Assembly (NCBI RefSeq): GCF_001611555.1
Contig: NZ_LSGP01000017.1
Span: forward strand, 930,001-994,000
Direction: 5' to 3'
DNA length: 64,000 bases
Source: Anaerosporomusa subterranea
GTDB lineage: Bacteria > Bacillota > Negativicutes > Sporomusales > Acetonemataceae
Positions 49,934 to 57,844 of the stretch are shown here, in pieces. Every line of letters begins with the position of its first letter. Positions within the stretch are counted from its first letter, which is position 1. The position numbers and the translations under genes were made by a program. The notes below the pieces were generated by a model that was not told the origin of the DNA, did not search any database, and saw nothing but the letters and a program-made list of their open reading frames with translations.

Positions 49934-50296
49934 CTATACCGGCGAGCACGGACGCGGGAAGCAAGGTCTCGGGAAACACTGTTGCGGATTGCAAGGTCTT
50001 GGGAAACAAGGTCTTGGGGAACAAGGTCTTGGGAAGCATTGACTCGGGAAACAAGGACGCGGGGAACAAGGTCTTGGGAAGCATTGACTCGGGAAACAGG
50101 GACGCGGAAAACAAGGTCTTGGGAAACAAGGACGTGGGAAACAAGGTCTCGGGAAACAAGGTCTCGGGAAACAAGGTCTCGGGAAACAGCCGAACGGGAA
50201 GCATTGCCGGCTTTCGTCGGACATTTCTTCGCCTTCCCACTCTTCCATTTCCGGAGCTTCTTCCCATTTAGGGGGGCTATAGCGTTTTTTACTCAT
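49934..50296 (-). CDS. Putative RiPP precursor with 18 tandem Cys-x-Pro pentads
   Basis: Peptide of 120 residues. Residues 1-31 form an acidic, Cys-free leader starting MSKKRYSPPKWEEAPEMEEW. From residue 32 the chain is a strict five-residue repeat: first CFPFG, then six CFPRP, then a mixture of CFPRP, CSPRP, CFPSQ and CNPQQ, ending CSPV. That gives 18 Cys, each followed by x-Pro. The ATG has GGAGG 8 nt upstream and overlaps the stop of the radical SAM gene by 8 nt (ATGAGTAA). I infer it is the substrate of that enzyme. It does not match the SCIFF, subtilosin-type or other rSAM peptide families I know. An unmodified Cys-rich coat or metal-binding protein is the alternative. Because the repeat unit is 15 nt, all frames are open here; leader, ribosome site and coupling select this one. 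Confidence 0.75.
   Translation of the reverse strand: MSKKRYSPPKWEEAPEMEEWEGEEMSDESRQCFPFGCFPRPCFPRPCFPRPCFPRPCFPRPCFPRPCFPSQCFPRPCSPRPCFPSQCFPRPCSPRPCFPRPCNPQQCFPRPCFPRPCSPV
49937..50203. repeat. 15-nt coding tandem repeat
   Basis: About 18 units of a 15-nt sequence (plus strand GGGAAACAAGGTCTC and variants), in frame with the Cys-x-Pro-x-x pentads. The units nearest the leader are the most alike. Near identity suggests recent expansion, and unit number may vary between strains. Confidence 0.95.
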
Positions 50297-51527
50297 GTAA
50301 ATCCTCCCATTTCCCCGTATAGGGGTTATATGAACATCCGGGAGACGCGGCCAGCCAATTCTTGTTTTGGTCCGCGCCTTGCGCAAGTGGACGGCAATCG
50401 TGACAAGCATAGCGATACTCGCAGTCGCCGCACTTTTCGACACAGTCTCTGGTTGTATGCCAGCATTCTTTCAAAGGAGCACCAGTAAGAACGTCTCGGA
50501 GCGAAGTATGCAAGATGTTACCGCAGACCATGCTACGGGCAAAAATGCAGGGAATAACATCACCGGCTGCGGTGACAGCGATTTTGCCAGCAAGGCAAGG
50601 GTTTACTCGTTGGGCTTGAAAAAACGCTTCAGGATCAACGGCGAAGGGAGGCTGAACCGGTAACCGGCAATAAGTCTCAGGCAATAGACCCTCATCGTCG
50701 CCGCGTCCAGTTGGGCGCACAACATCAGGCGGTCCTGATTCAACCCCCAACTCCTCGCATAACCGCATGATGTTTTCAACTTCTCCCTCGTTGGGTTTCA
50801 TAATGATTGACGCTATTCGCAAAGGAATACCTGCTGCGACAATGCTGCGGGCAGCTGATAACGTGCGTTCAAAACTGCCAGGATTCTTTGTTACAGTATC
50901 ATGAATGGCGGCGTTGTCGGCGTAAATTGTTGTCGCTACTCGGACCTGATGGCGTTTGAAAAACTCGATATCTGATTCGCGAACTAGGGTTGCGTTGGTA
51001 AAAATCTCGATATACTCATACTTCAAAGAAGAGGCTTTTTCCACTAAATCACGCCATTGGGGATAGAGCAGAGGCTCACCACCGATAAGTTGTATGCCGG
51101 TCGCGCCTTCAGCGTGCGCTTCCTCAAGTAACTTTAACCAACGTTCATGTGGCACAGTCGTCTCTTCACAATTCATGTGGCTTTCTGAGTAACAATGCAG
51201 GCAGCGATTGTTGCATTTTGCAGTCAACTCCAGCCAAATAAACTCAAGTTTAGGTGGTGCAATAAGGGGATCATCTGCTCTAGCGGCAGGCTCAACCATG
51301 TAAAAGGAACCTAATTGTTTTTCCACTAGAGTATTTAAGAAAGTTTGAAAGACTGCCGCGTTGGGTAGCTCAGCGAGAACATCTTCAACCGAGCGCGCCT
51401 GGCAGGCGATAAGCAGGTCAGCGGCTCCGCCGTTGACAGACAAAACTTTGCCACTGTTGAGGTCATAGATGGCAGCCCGGAAAGCGCCCTCCACCAGTCG
51501 GCAATGGCTTAATAAACGAAAAAACAT
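50289..51527 (-). CDS. Radical SAM/SPASM peptide-modifying enzyme
   Basis: Protein of 412 residues. Residues 1-75 (including AAIYDLNSGKVLSVNGGAAD and VEKQLGSFY) look like a PqqD/RRE-type winged-helix leader-binding domain. The radical SAM core begins FIWLELTAKCNNRCLHCYSE (CxxxCxxC), with GIQLIGGEPLLYPQW as the GGE motif. The SPASM domain has NPCLAGKIAVTAAGDVIPC and CGDCEYRYACHDC (C-x2-C-x5-C-x2-C) with a last Cys in PGCSYNP, for two auxiliary [4Fe-4S] clusters. The architecture is that of enzymes making thioether or other crosslinks in peptides. The start has GGGAGG upstream. The end overlaps the pentad-repeat gene by 8 nt. No exporter or protease is adjacent. Confidence 0.88.
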   Translation of the reverse strand: MFFRLLSHCRLVEGAFRAAIYDLNSGKVLSVNGGAADLLIACQARSVEDVLAELPNAAVFQTFLNTLVEKQLGSFYMVEPAARADDPLIAPPKLEFIWLELTAKCNNRCLHCYSESHMNCEETTVPHERWLKLLEEAHAEGATGIQLIGGEPLLYPQWRDLVEKASSLKYEYIEIFTNATLVRESDIEFFKRHQVRVATTIYADNAAIHDTVTKNPGSFERTLSAARSIVAAGIPLRIASIIMKPNEGEVENIMRLCEELGVESGPPDVVRPTGRGDDEGLLPETYCRLPVQPPFAVDPEAFFQAQRVNPCLAGKIAVTAAGDVIPCIFARSMVCGNILHTSLRDVLTGAPLKECWHTTRDCVEKCGDCEYRYACHDCRPLAQGADQNKNWLAASPGCSYNPYTGKWEDLHE

Positions 51528-51785
51528 GTCGAATCCTCCCGGTCTGTCAGAAATGGCATCACTGGATCAATACATCATATGCATAGTGGTTATGTTCGGT
51601 GAATTATTACCGTATCAGCCCTAATCCTGTGTATACTGGCGGTGGCTTTTCCGCAAGACTGATTTGTCGTCAATCAGCATACGTCCGATATGCCTCACTC
51701 CTCCGCATTGTCTTGCAAAATCCCATCGCCGTTCTACTTACAGTTTTAGAGTTGACACGGTACTACAGAAAAAAATACAGAAGAG

Positions 51786-51814
51786 GTTGACAAAACACGA
51801 CAGTCTGTGTAGAA
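51786..51814 (+). promoter_or_regulatory. Promoter of tRNA-Gly
   Basis: TTGACA (51786-51791), 17 nt, TAGAAT (51809-51814). The tRNA begins 37 nt later. The stretch 51,528-51,785 shows no supported feature apart from the start region of the radical SAM gene. Confidence 0.8.
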
Positions 51815-51851
51815 TATAAAAGTGCCCCAAACAGAATAAACAGCGATTGAT

Positions 51852-51926
51852 GCGGAAGTAGCTCAGCGGTAGAGCATCGCCTTGCCAAGGCGAGGGTCGC
51901 GAGTTCGAATCTCGTTTTCCGCTCCA
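51852..51926 (+). tRNA. tRNA-Gly (anticodon GCC)
   Basis: Acceptor GCGGAAG pairs with TTTCCGC (one G-T). The D arm is GCTCAGCGGTAGAGC, the anticodon stem is CGCCT/AGGCG with loop TGCCA-type (anticodon GCC), and the T arm has GAGTTCGAATCTC. CCA is encoded. Confidence 0.96.
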
Positions 51927-51936
51927 TGAATTTGCC

Positions 51937-51961
51937 CCCAGCAGACTTGCTGGGTTTTTTG
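51937..51961 (+). terminator. Terminator after tRNA-Gly
   Basis: CCCAGCA/TGCTGGG with loop GACT, followed by six T. Confidence 0.9.
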
Positions 51962-52102
51962 CTTATCACTTGTTTTTGGTGTACAATTATGGTAGTATAT
52001 AGTGCATGACATTGCGCCCATGCTTTTAAACCTTCTTTCGGTACACTACGAAGGGCTAACTTGGAAGCTTACGGGCAGTAAATAAGGAGGCTATCTGTAA
52101 CT

Positions 52103-53404
52103 GTGAGAGTAACTGCTGAGAAAATAGACAACCACAAAATCGTTCTGGAAGTGGAAATCCCCCAACCCGAAGTGGACAAGGCCTTTGATCGGGCTTATCA
52201 ACGATTGGCCAACAAGGTCAATATCCCTGGGTTTCGTAAAGGTAAAGCCCCCCGCAAAATTCTTGAAGCCCGTTTAGGTAAAGAAGCTTTGGCTGACGAG
52301 GCCTTTGAATTGCTGGCACCCCAAGCGTACTCAAAAGCGCTTGATGAACAGCAGATCGAGCCAGTAAGCCGTCCGCATATTGATGTTGTTCAACTCGAAC
52401 AAGGTCAGCCGTTCATTTTTAAGGCAACTGTTGTCGCTAAGCCGGAAGTTACGCTTGGCGAATATAAGGGTTTGAAGGCGGTCATGGCTCCGGTTGCAGT
52501 CAGTGAAGAGGAAGTCAATCAAAAAATTGAAGAATTGCGTGAACGTCATGCGAAAATGATCGTCGTGCCTGACGCTGCGCTGCAAAATGGTGATTTCTCG
52601 ATCATCGATTTTGAAGGTTTTGTTGATGGTCAGCCGTTTAAAGGCGGCGACGCCAAAGGCTATCCGCTGGAACTGGGATCAGGCAGCTTTATTCCCGGTT
52701 TTGAAGAACAATTACTTGGCGCTAAAGCTGGCGAAAGCCGCGAAGTCAAAGTTTCCTTCCCAACCGATTATTTTGTTCCTGAATTGGCTGGCAAAGAAGC
52801 TAAATTCGATGTTGTTATCCAGGACGTTAAGCGGAAAGAGCTGCCAGAAGTGGACGCCGACTTTGCTAAAGACGCGTCTAACTTTGATTCTGTAGAGGAA
52901 TTAAAGGCTGACATTAAGAATAAGTTAGAAGTGACGGCCAGTCAGAAAAGCGAGCGCGACTATCGTAACGAAATCATGAAACAAGCGGTAGAAGGCGTCA
53001 AAGTTGATTTGCCTGAGGTTATGGTTGAAGCCAAGATTGATCAGATGATCGAAGACTTGGATATCAATCTGCAGAACCGCGGTTTGAAGCTGGAGAACTA
53101 TTTGCAGTACATGGGGACCGATGCAACCGGTTTGCGCGAGAAATATCGCGAGTCGGCTGATATCGCTGTCCGCACCGATCTGCTGCTTGATGAGATCGCC
53201 AAGGCAGAGGCTCTCAAGGTAGAGAATGAAGACTTGGATCAGGAAGTTCATGAGATGGCGCAAAGCTATAACGCACCAGTGGATGAAGTTCGCAAGATCG
53301 TGATTGAGCAAGGTCGCGTCGGGGCGCTTTCGCAGAATGTATTGCGTAAGAAAGCAATGCAAGTGATATTTGACAGCGCTGTAAAAGCAGAAGCTGGCGA
53401 ATAA
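52103..53404 (+). CDS. tig: Trigger factor
   Basis: Ribosome-associated chaperone and peptidyl-prolyl isomerase of 433 residues. The N-terminal ribosome-binding signature is GFRKGKAPRKILEARLGKEAL (around residues 43-63). The FKBP-like domain lies near residues 150-245 (FEGFVDGQPFKGGDAKGYPL and IPGFEEQLLGAKAGE). The C-terminal helical chaperone domain follows. The GTG start has AAGGAGG upstream at a somewhat long spacing of 12 nt. It is followed by clpP and clpX, the usual order tig-clpP-clpX. Confidence 0.97.
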   Translation: MRVTAEKIDNHKIVLEVEIPQPEVDKAFDRAYQRLANKVNIPGFRKGKAPRKILEARLGKEALADEAFELLAPQAYSKALDEQQIEPVSRPHIDVVQLEQGQPFIFKATVVAKPEVTLGEYKGLKAVMAPVAVSEEEVNQKIEELRERHAKMIVVPDAALQNGDFSIIDFEGFVDGQPFKGGDAKGYPLELGSGSFIPGFEEQLLGAKAGESREVKVSFPTDYFVPELAGKEAKFDVVIQDVKRKELPEVDADFAKDASNFDSVEELKADIKNKLEVTASQKSERDYRNEIMKQAVEGVKVDLPEVMVEAKIDQMIEDLDINLQNRGLKLENYLQYMGTDATGLREKYRESADIAVRTDLLLDEIAKAEALKVENEDLDQEVHEMAQSYNAPVDEVRKIVIEQGRVGALSQNVLRKKAMQVIFDSAVKAEAGE

Positions 53405-53469
53405 TTTTCTGATAAAATGGTCATATAAAACTGGAAGAACCAAATCTTCCTTCAAGTGAGGTGTCTAGT

Positions 53470-54078
53470 ATGAGTTTTGTTCCTATTGTCGTAGAACAGT
53501 CAAACCGCGGCGAGCGTGCATATGATATATACTCCAGGTTGTTAAAAGATCGTATTGTCTTTATCGGCGGTCCGATTGACGATACGATTGCCAATCTGGT
53601 CATTGCGCAGCTACTGTTCTTGGAGTCAGAAGATCCTGACAAAGATATCCATTTGTATATCAACAGTCCGGGCGGTGTTGTTACCGCTGGATTGGCAATC
53701 TATGACACCATGCAGTATATTAAACCTGACGTATCCACCATTTGCCTGGGATCTGCGGCTAGCATGGCTGCAATCTTATTGGCGGCTGGTGCGAAGAACA
53801 AACGGTTTGCTCTTCCCTACGCCAGAGTAATGATCCATCAGCCCCACGGCGGAGCGCGTGGTCAGGCGACAGATATCGAGATTCACGCCCGTGAAATCCT
53901 TCGGTTGCGTGAAATCGGTAATGAGATTCTAGCGCGTCATACTGGTCAAACCGTCGAGAAGATTCAACGCGATGTGGAGAGAGACTTCTTCATGTCTGCT
54001 GAGGAGTCCAAGGCGTATGGCTTGATTGACTCTGTCGTGACCCGGGCAGACCGACCTACAGATTCACAACCGAAATAA
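53470..54078 (+). CDS. clpP: ATP-dependent Clp protease proteolytic subunit ClpP
   Basis: Serine peptidase of 202 residues that forms the barrel of the ClpXP protease. The catalytic triad is visible: Ser in [15 protein letters not shown], His in [10 protein letters not shown], Asp in [27 protein letters not shown] is the oxyanion-loop region. Start ATG 53470 has GAGGTG 7 nt upstream; a GTG at 53461 lies inside that site. Its partner ATPase, clpX, is 70 nt downstream. Confidence 0.97.
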   Translation: MSFVPIVVEQSNRGERAYDIYSRLLKDRIVFIGGPIDDTIANLVIAQLLFLESEDPDKDIHLYINSPGGVVTAGLAIYDTMQYIKPDVSTICLGSAASMAAILLAAGAKNKRFALPYARVMIHQPHGGARGQATDIEIHAREILRLREIGNEILARHTGQTVEKIQRDVERDFFMSAEESKAYGLIDSVVTRADRPTDSQPK

Positions 54079-54148
54079 GGTTGCATCAGGCTGAGCTCGG
54101 CTTAGGCTTCAGGCTCACTGATCAGCGAACCGGAAACGAGGTGACGCC

Positions 54149-55411
54149 ATGTTAAAGTTTGGGGATGACAAAGGGCAATTGAAGTGCTCCTTCTGCGGGA
54201 AGCTGCAGGAACAGGTGAAAAAACTGGTTGCCGGTCCCGGAGTCTATATTTGTGATGAATGTATCGAACTTTGTAACGAAATTATAGAGGAAGAACTGAA
54301 CGAAGACATGGAGGTGGAGCTGCGGGATGTGCCAAAGCCTAAGGAAATCCGCAGTATTCTTGACCAATATGTTATCGGCCAGGATGAAGCCAAAAAGAGC
54401 CTGGCAGTCGCCGTTTATAACCACTATAAACGCATTAATCTAGGCGCTAAAATGGATGATGTCGAACTGCAAAAATCAAACATTGTGATGCTTGGGCCGA
54501 CTGGCAGCGGCAAAACGCTGTTGGCGCAAACTCTGGCTAGAATTCTCAATGTACCTTTTGCTATCGCTGATGCGACCTCTTTGACTGAGGCTGGCTATGT
54601 CGGTGAAGATGTTGAAAACATCTTGCTGAAGCTGATTCAAGCAGCTGACTATGATGTGGAAAAAGCTGAAAAAGGCATTGTCTATATCGATGAGATTGAT
54701 AAGATTGCTCGCAAGTCTGAGAATCCATCAATTACTCGCGATGTCTCCGGTGAGGGAGTTCAACAAGCTCTGTTGAAGATTCTGGAGGGTACGGTTGCCA
54801 GCGTTCCACCCCAGGGTGGGCGTAAGCATCCGCATCAGGAATTCATTCAGATAGATACCACCAATATTCTCTTTATCTGCGGTGGCGCTTTTGACGGAAT
54901 CGATAAGTTGATCTCAGCCCGTACTGGTAAGAAAAGCATGGGCTTTGGCGCTGAAGTGAAGAGCAAAGAGAAAAAACTGGTTGGCGAAGTGCTGCGAAAA
55001 ATCCTGCCAGAAGACTTGCTGAAATTCGGCCTGATTCCAGAATTTGTTGGCCGACTGCCTGTCATTGTGACGTTAGATGCGCTGGACGAAGACGCGCTAG
55101 TGCGGATTCTGGTTGAGCCGAAGAATGCTTTGGCCAAACAGTACCAGAAATTCCTTGAGCTTGACAATGTGCAGCTTGAGTTTAAGGATGAGGCACTGAG
55201 AGCGATTGCTGAAGAAGCGCTAAAGCGCAATACTGGCGCCAGAGGACTGAGGGCCATCATTGAAGCGATTATGCGTAACGTGATGTATGATATCCCTTCC
55301 CGCTCTGATGTGACCAAATGTATTGTGACAAAAGAAGTGGTCGTTAACAAAGAGGAGCCGATTTTAGTCACAGTTGATAGAAAATCGAAGAAAAAAGAAG
55401 AATCAGCGTAA
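54149..55411 (+). CDS. clpX: ATP-dependent Clp protease ATP-binding subunit ClpX
   Basis: Unfoldase of 420 residues. The N-terminal zinc-binding domain has [11 protein letters not shown] and [10 protein letters not shown] (four Cys). The AAA+ domain has Walker [17 protein letters not shown], Walker [15 protein letters not shown], a pore loop GYVGEDVE, and the arginine-finger region. The IGF loop for ClpP docking is present as [21 protein letters not shown] precedes the ATG. A strong terminator follows. Confidence 0.98.
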   Translation: MLKFGDDKGQLKCSFCGKLQEQVKKLVAGPGVYICDECIELCNEIIEEELNEDMEVELRDVPKPKEIRSILDQYVIGQDEAKKSLAVAVYNHYKRINLGAKMDDVELQKSNIVMLGPTGSGKTLLAQTLARILNVPFAIADATSLTEAGYVGEDVENILLKLIQAADYDVEKAEKGIVYIDEIDKIARKSENPSITRDVSGEGVQQALLKILEGTVASVPPQGGRKHPHQEFIQIDTTNILFICGGAFDGIDKLISARTGKKSMGFGAEVKSKEKKLVGEVLRKILPEDLLKFGLIPEFVGRLPVIVTLDALDEDALVRILVEPKNALAKQYQKFLELDNVQLEFKDEALRAIAEEALKRNTGARGLRAIIEAIMRNVMYDIPSRSDVTKCIVTKEVVVNKEEPILVTVDRKSKKKEESA

Positions 55412-55445
55412 GGGAAAGAGGTTTTAACCTCTTTCCCTTCTTTTT
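55411..55445 (+). terminator. Terminator after clpX
   Basis: AGGGAAAGAGGTT/AACCTCTTTCCCT hairpin followed by TCTTTTTT. Confidence 0.92.
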
Positions 55446-55559
55446 TGGCCATATTCGGAATGCTAACAATTTATACTCAGGATAAAATCAATTCGTCTGC
55501 CTATACTAATCTTGAACAAAGACGAAGATATTTTCGTTGCAATCGAGACAAGAGACTAG

Positions 55560-55650
55560 TGAAAAAGCTCCAGTTGCTAGGAATAGCGAGGCATGCGCCG
55601 CGCCGCGTACATAAATAAGGTACGCAAGCAAACGTAGTCGTGATTGCGCA
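55560..55650. repeat. Possible divergent copy of repeat family R5
   Basis: CCAGTTGCTAGGAATAGCGAGG followed by a GCGTAC/GTACGC hairpin and AAGCAAACG resembles the order of blocks at 16,783 and 57,541. The rest of the 440-nt clpX-lonB gap contains further short palindromes (GGCGCTTTAGCGCC) and no gene. Confidence 0.4.
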
Positions 55651-55851
55651 ACTCTTGGCGCTTTAGCGCCTTTCACCGCTCTGGCCATTCATGGCCTTCG
55701 CGGCACCTGACGTCCTGTCCAATGGAGTTGGCGGCATACCCCTTACGGGTGAAACGGTACGAACGCTATGTCATCCTTGGCGCATACGGCACTAACGCAT
55801 CCATACGCGTCGCAGCTGGACTTTGCAACAGTCTCATAGGAGGTAGGACGA

Positions 55852-57537
55852 ATGGATTACGCGATCAATATTATCACAGTGATCCAGTTTCTCTTCGCGG
55901 TGATCATCGGTCTGTATTTTTGGAATTTGCTGCGATCACAGCAGGGCAGTAAAGTAGCTGTTGAACGGGAATCGAAGAAGGAAATGGACAAATTGCAACG
56001 TTTACGCGACATCTCCCTAACTGTACCGCTTGCCGAAAAGACCCGTCCGACAACCTTTGCCGATATTGTTGGCCAGGAAGAAGGTCTTAAGGCGCTTAGG
56101 GCTGCCTTATGTGGACCAAATCCGCAGCATGTTATTCTATACGGCCCGCCAGGAATTGGGAAAACCGCCGCCGCCCGTCTGGTTCTTGAAGAAGCCAAAA
56201 CAAATCCATTATCGCCATTTCGCACCACAGCTAAGTTCGTTGAGCTGGATGCAACAACAGCCCGCTTTGATGAACGCGGCATTGCTGACCCGCTAATTGG
56301 CACTGTGCATGATCCGATTTACCAAGGCGCAGGACCACTGGGCATGGCTGGCATACCGCAGCCAAAGCCTGGCGCAGTTACGAAAGCACATGGCGGCGTT
56401 CTGTTTATTGATGAAATTGGTGAACTGCATCCCATCCAGATGAATAAACTACTTAAAGTACTGGAAGACCGCAGAGTATTCCTAGAAAGCTCATACTACA
56501 GCTCAGAGGACACAAACGTACCGACCCATATCCACGACATCTTCCAAAATGGTTTGCCTGCGGATTTTCGTTTGGTCGGTGCAACGACTCGTATGCCTTC
56601 TGATATTCCCCCAGCCATTCGCTCCCGCTGTGTGGAAATCTTTTTTCGCCCGCTTATGCCTGATGAAGTTCGCCGTATCGCAAAAAATGCCGCACAGAAA
56701 ATCGACTTTGTTATTGATGATTCTGCGTTAGAGACGATTTCCCGTTATGCGACCAATGGACGCGAATCTGTTAACATTGTTCAGATTGCTGCCGGGGTTG
56801 CACTTAATGAACGTCGTCAAGCAGTGACCGGGGCTGATATCGAATGGGTCGTAAACTTTGGACAATATAGCCCCCGCCCTGACCGCAAAATTCCGCCTAA
56901 GCCGCAAGTCGGTTTTGCTAATGGATTGGCTGTCTATGGCCCTAATGTCGGCACAGTTATGGAAATCGAGGTAACCGCCGACCTAAACCGCTTTAGCAAC
57001 GGTCGACTAACCATTACTGGCGTAGTGGATGAAGAAGAGTTTGGCACTCCTGGTCGAACCATGCGCCGCAAAAGCATGGCAAAAGGGTCACTCGAAAATG
57101 TGCTCACAGTCTTGTCTAGCCAGTTTGGTATTGAATGGCAGAAGTATGATATACATGTCAACTTTCCCGGCGGCGGTCCAGTTGATGGACCATCGGCAGG
57201 CATCTCTGTCGCAACCGCCATTTACTCAGCCATCAAGAAGATACCTATTGATAATACTGTCGCCATGACTGGCGAGATATCGATTCGCGGATTTGTTAAG
57301 CCGGTTGGTGGTGTTTCGGCAAAGATTGCCGCAGCTATTCATGCAGGTGCGCGGAAGGTTATCATCCCCAAAGAAAATTGGCAAGAAATCTATAAAACGA
57401 TGGACATTGAAGTAATTGCGGTGGATACCTTGGAAGAGACACTTCGCCATGCGCTGGTTAAAGCGGCCGACCCGGTTCGACTCGAGATTGTGGTGCCGCA
57501 GACAGATCTATTAACTGCAGCCGGCATTAAAATGTAG
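55852..57537 (+). CDS. lonB: ATP-dependent protease LonB (membrane-anchored)
   Basis: Protein of 561 residues. An N-terminal transmembrane helix (IITVIQFLFAVIIGLYFWNLL) replaces the substrate-binding N domain of LonA. The AAA+ domain has Walker A YGPPGIGKTAAARL and Walker B VLFIDEIGELHPIQ. The protease domain has the Ser in PVDGPSAGISVATA and the Lys in GVSAKIAAAIHAG. This layout matches Bacillus LonB, a forespore-associated protease encoded next to lonA. AGGAGG precedes the ATG. Confidence 0.95.
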   Translation: MDYAINIITVIQFLFAVIIGLYFWNLLRSQQGSKVAVERESKKEMDKLQRLRDISLTVPLAEKTRPTTFADIVGQEEGLKALRAALCGPNPQHVILYGPPGIGKTAAARLVLEEAKTNPLSPFRTTAKFVELDATTARFDERGIADPLIGTVHDPIYQGAGPLGMAGIPQPKPGAVTKAHGGVLFIDEIGELHPIQMNKLLKVLEDRRVFLESSYYSSEDTNVPTHIHDIFQNGLPADFRLVGATTRMPSDIPPAIRSRCVEIFFRPLMPDEVRRIAKNAAQKIDFVIDDSALETISRYATNGRESVNIVQIAAGVALNERRQAVTGADIEWVVNFGQYSPRPDRKIPPKPQVGFANGLAVYGPNVGTVMEIEVTADLNRFSNGRLTITGVVDEEEFGTPGRTMRRKSMAKGSLENVLTVLSSQFGIEWQKYDIHVNFPGGGPVDGPSAGISVATAIYSAIKKIPIDNTVAMTGEISIRGFVKPVGGVSAKIAAAIHAGARKVIIPKENWQEIYKTMDIEVIAVDTLEETLRHALVKAADPVRLEIVVPQTDLLTAAGIKM

Positions 57538-57540
57538 TTT

Positions 57541-57670
57541 CGGGCTTCGATATGACCCCATCTGCGTTTCTTCAATACGGCCCCGCAAACCCATTGCTAG
57601 CGTACTTCCAGTACGCGTCGCTGCTTGGTTTGCGGGGTCGCCTAGCACCTGGGGCCATCTCGACGCCCTT
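57541..57670. repeat. Structured intergenic repeat family R5, copy B
   Basis: A long imperfect inverted repeat. The outer arms are GGGCTTCGATATGACCCC and its near complement. The middle arms are GGCCCCGCAAACC/GGTTTGCGGGGTC, and the inner hairpin CGTACT/AGTACG. Its reverse complement carries the same ordered blocks as 16,783-16,890 (GGCCCCAGGTGCTAGGCG ... CGCAGATGGGGTC). Confidence 0.7.
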
Positions 57671-57844
57671 GATTCGACGAACCGAACTAAAACAAGATCA
57701 TGTCGAAATTTGCAAAGGAATGATTTTCCCCGCTTGGCAAGAAGAGGATTTTTGCGATTGTCTGAGAATATTTATAAAATGAGAAGCTGAAACTAGAGAA
57801 GCATACAGTTTTTTTCAAATAGAGTGAACCGAAGGAGGCCTGAC

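Noticed and set aside
49937-50203. CRISPR array or VNTR without function
   Set aside because: Units are 15 nt with no spacers, and the array is in frame within a gene that has a start, a ribosome site and an adjacent maturase.
49884-50488. Several other long open frames over the 15-nt repeat on both strands (for example a LFPET-repeat frame on the minus strand and GNKVLG or TRSWE repeats on the plus strand)
   Set aside because: A 15-nt repeat without stops opens several frames at once. These frames lack a ribosome site and a leader, and some overlap the radical SAM gene; only the Cys-pentad frame has GGAGG, a leader and coupling.
51599-51790. 63-codon plus-strand frame between the radical SAM gene and tRNA-Gly
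   Set aside because: GTG start without a ribosome site, no recognisable composition, and it runs into the tRNA promoter.
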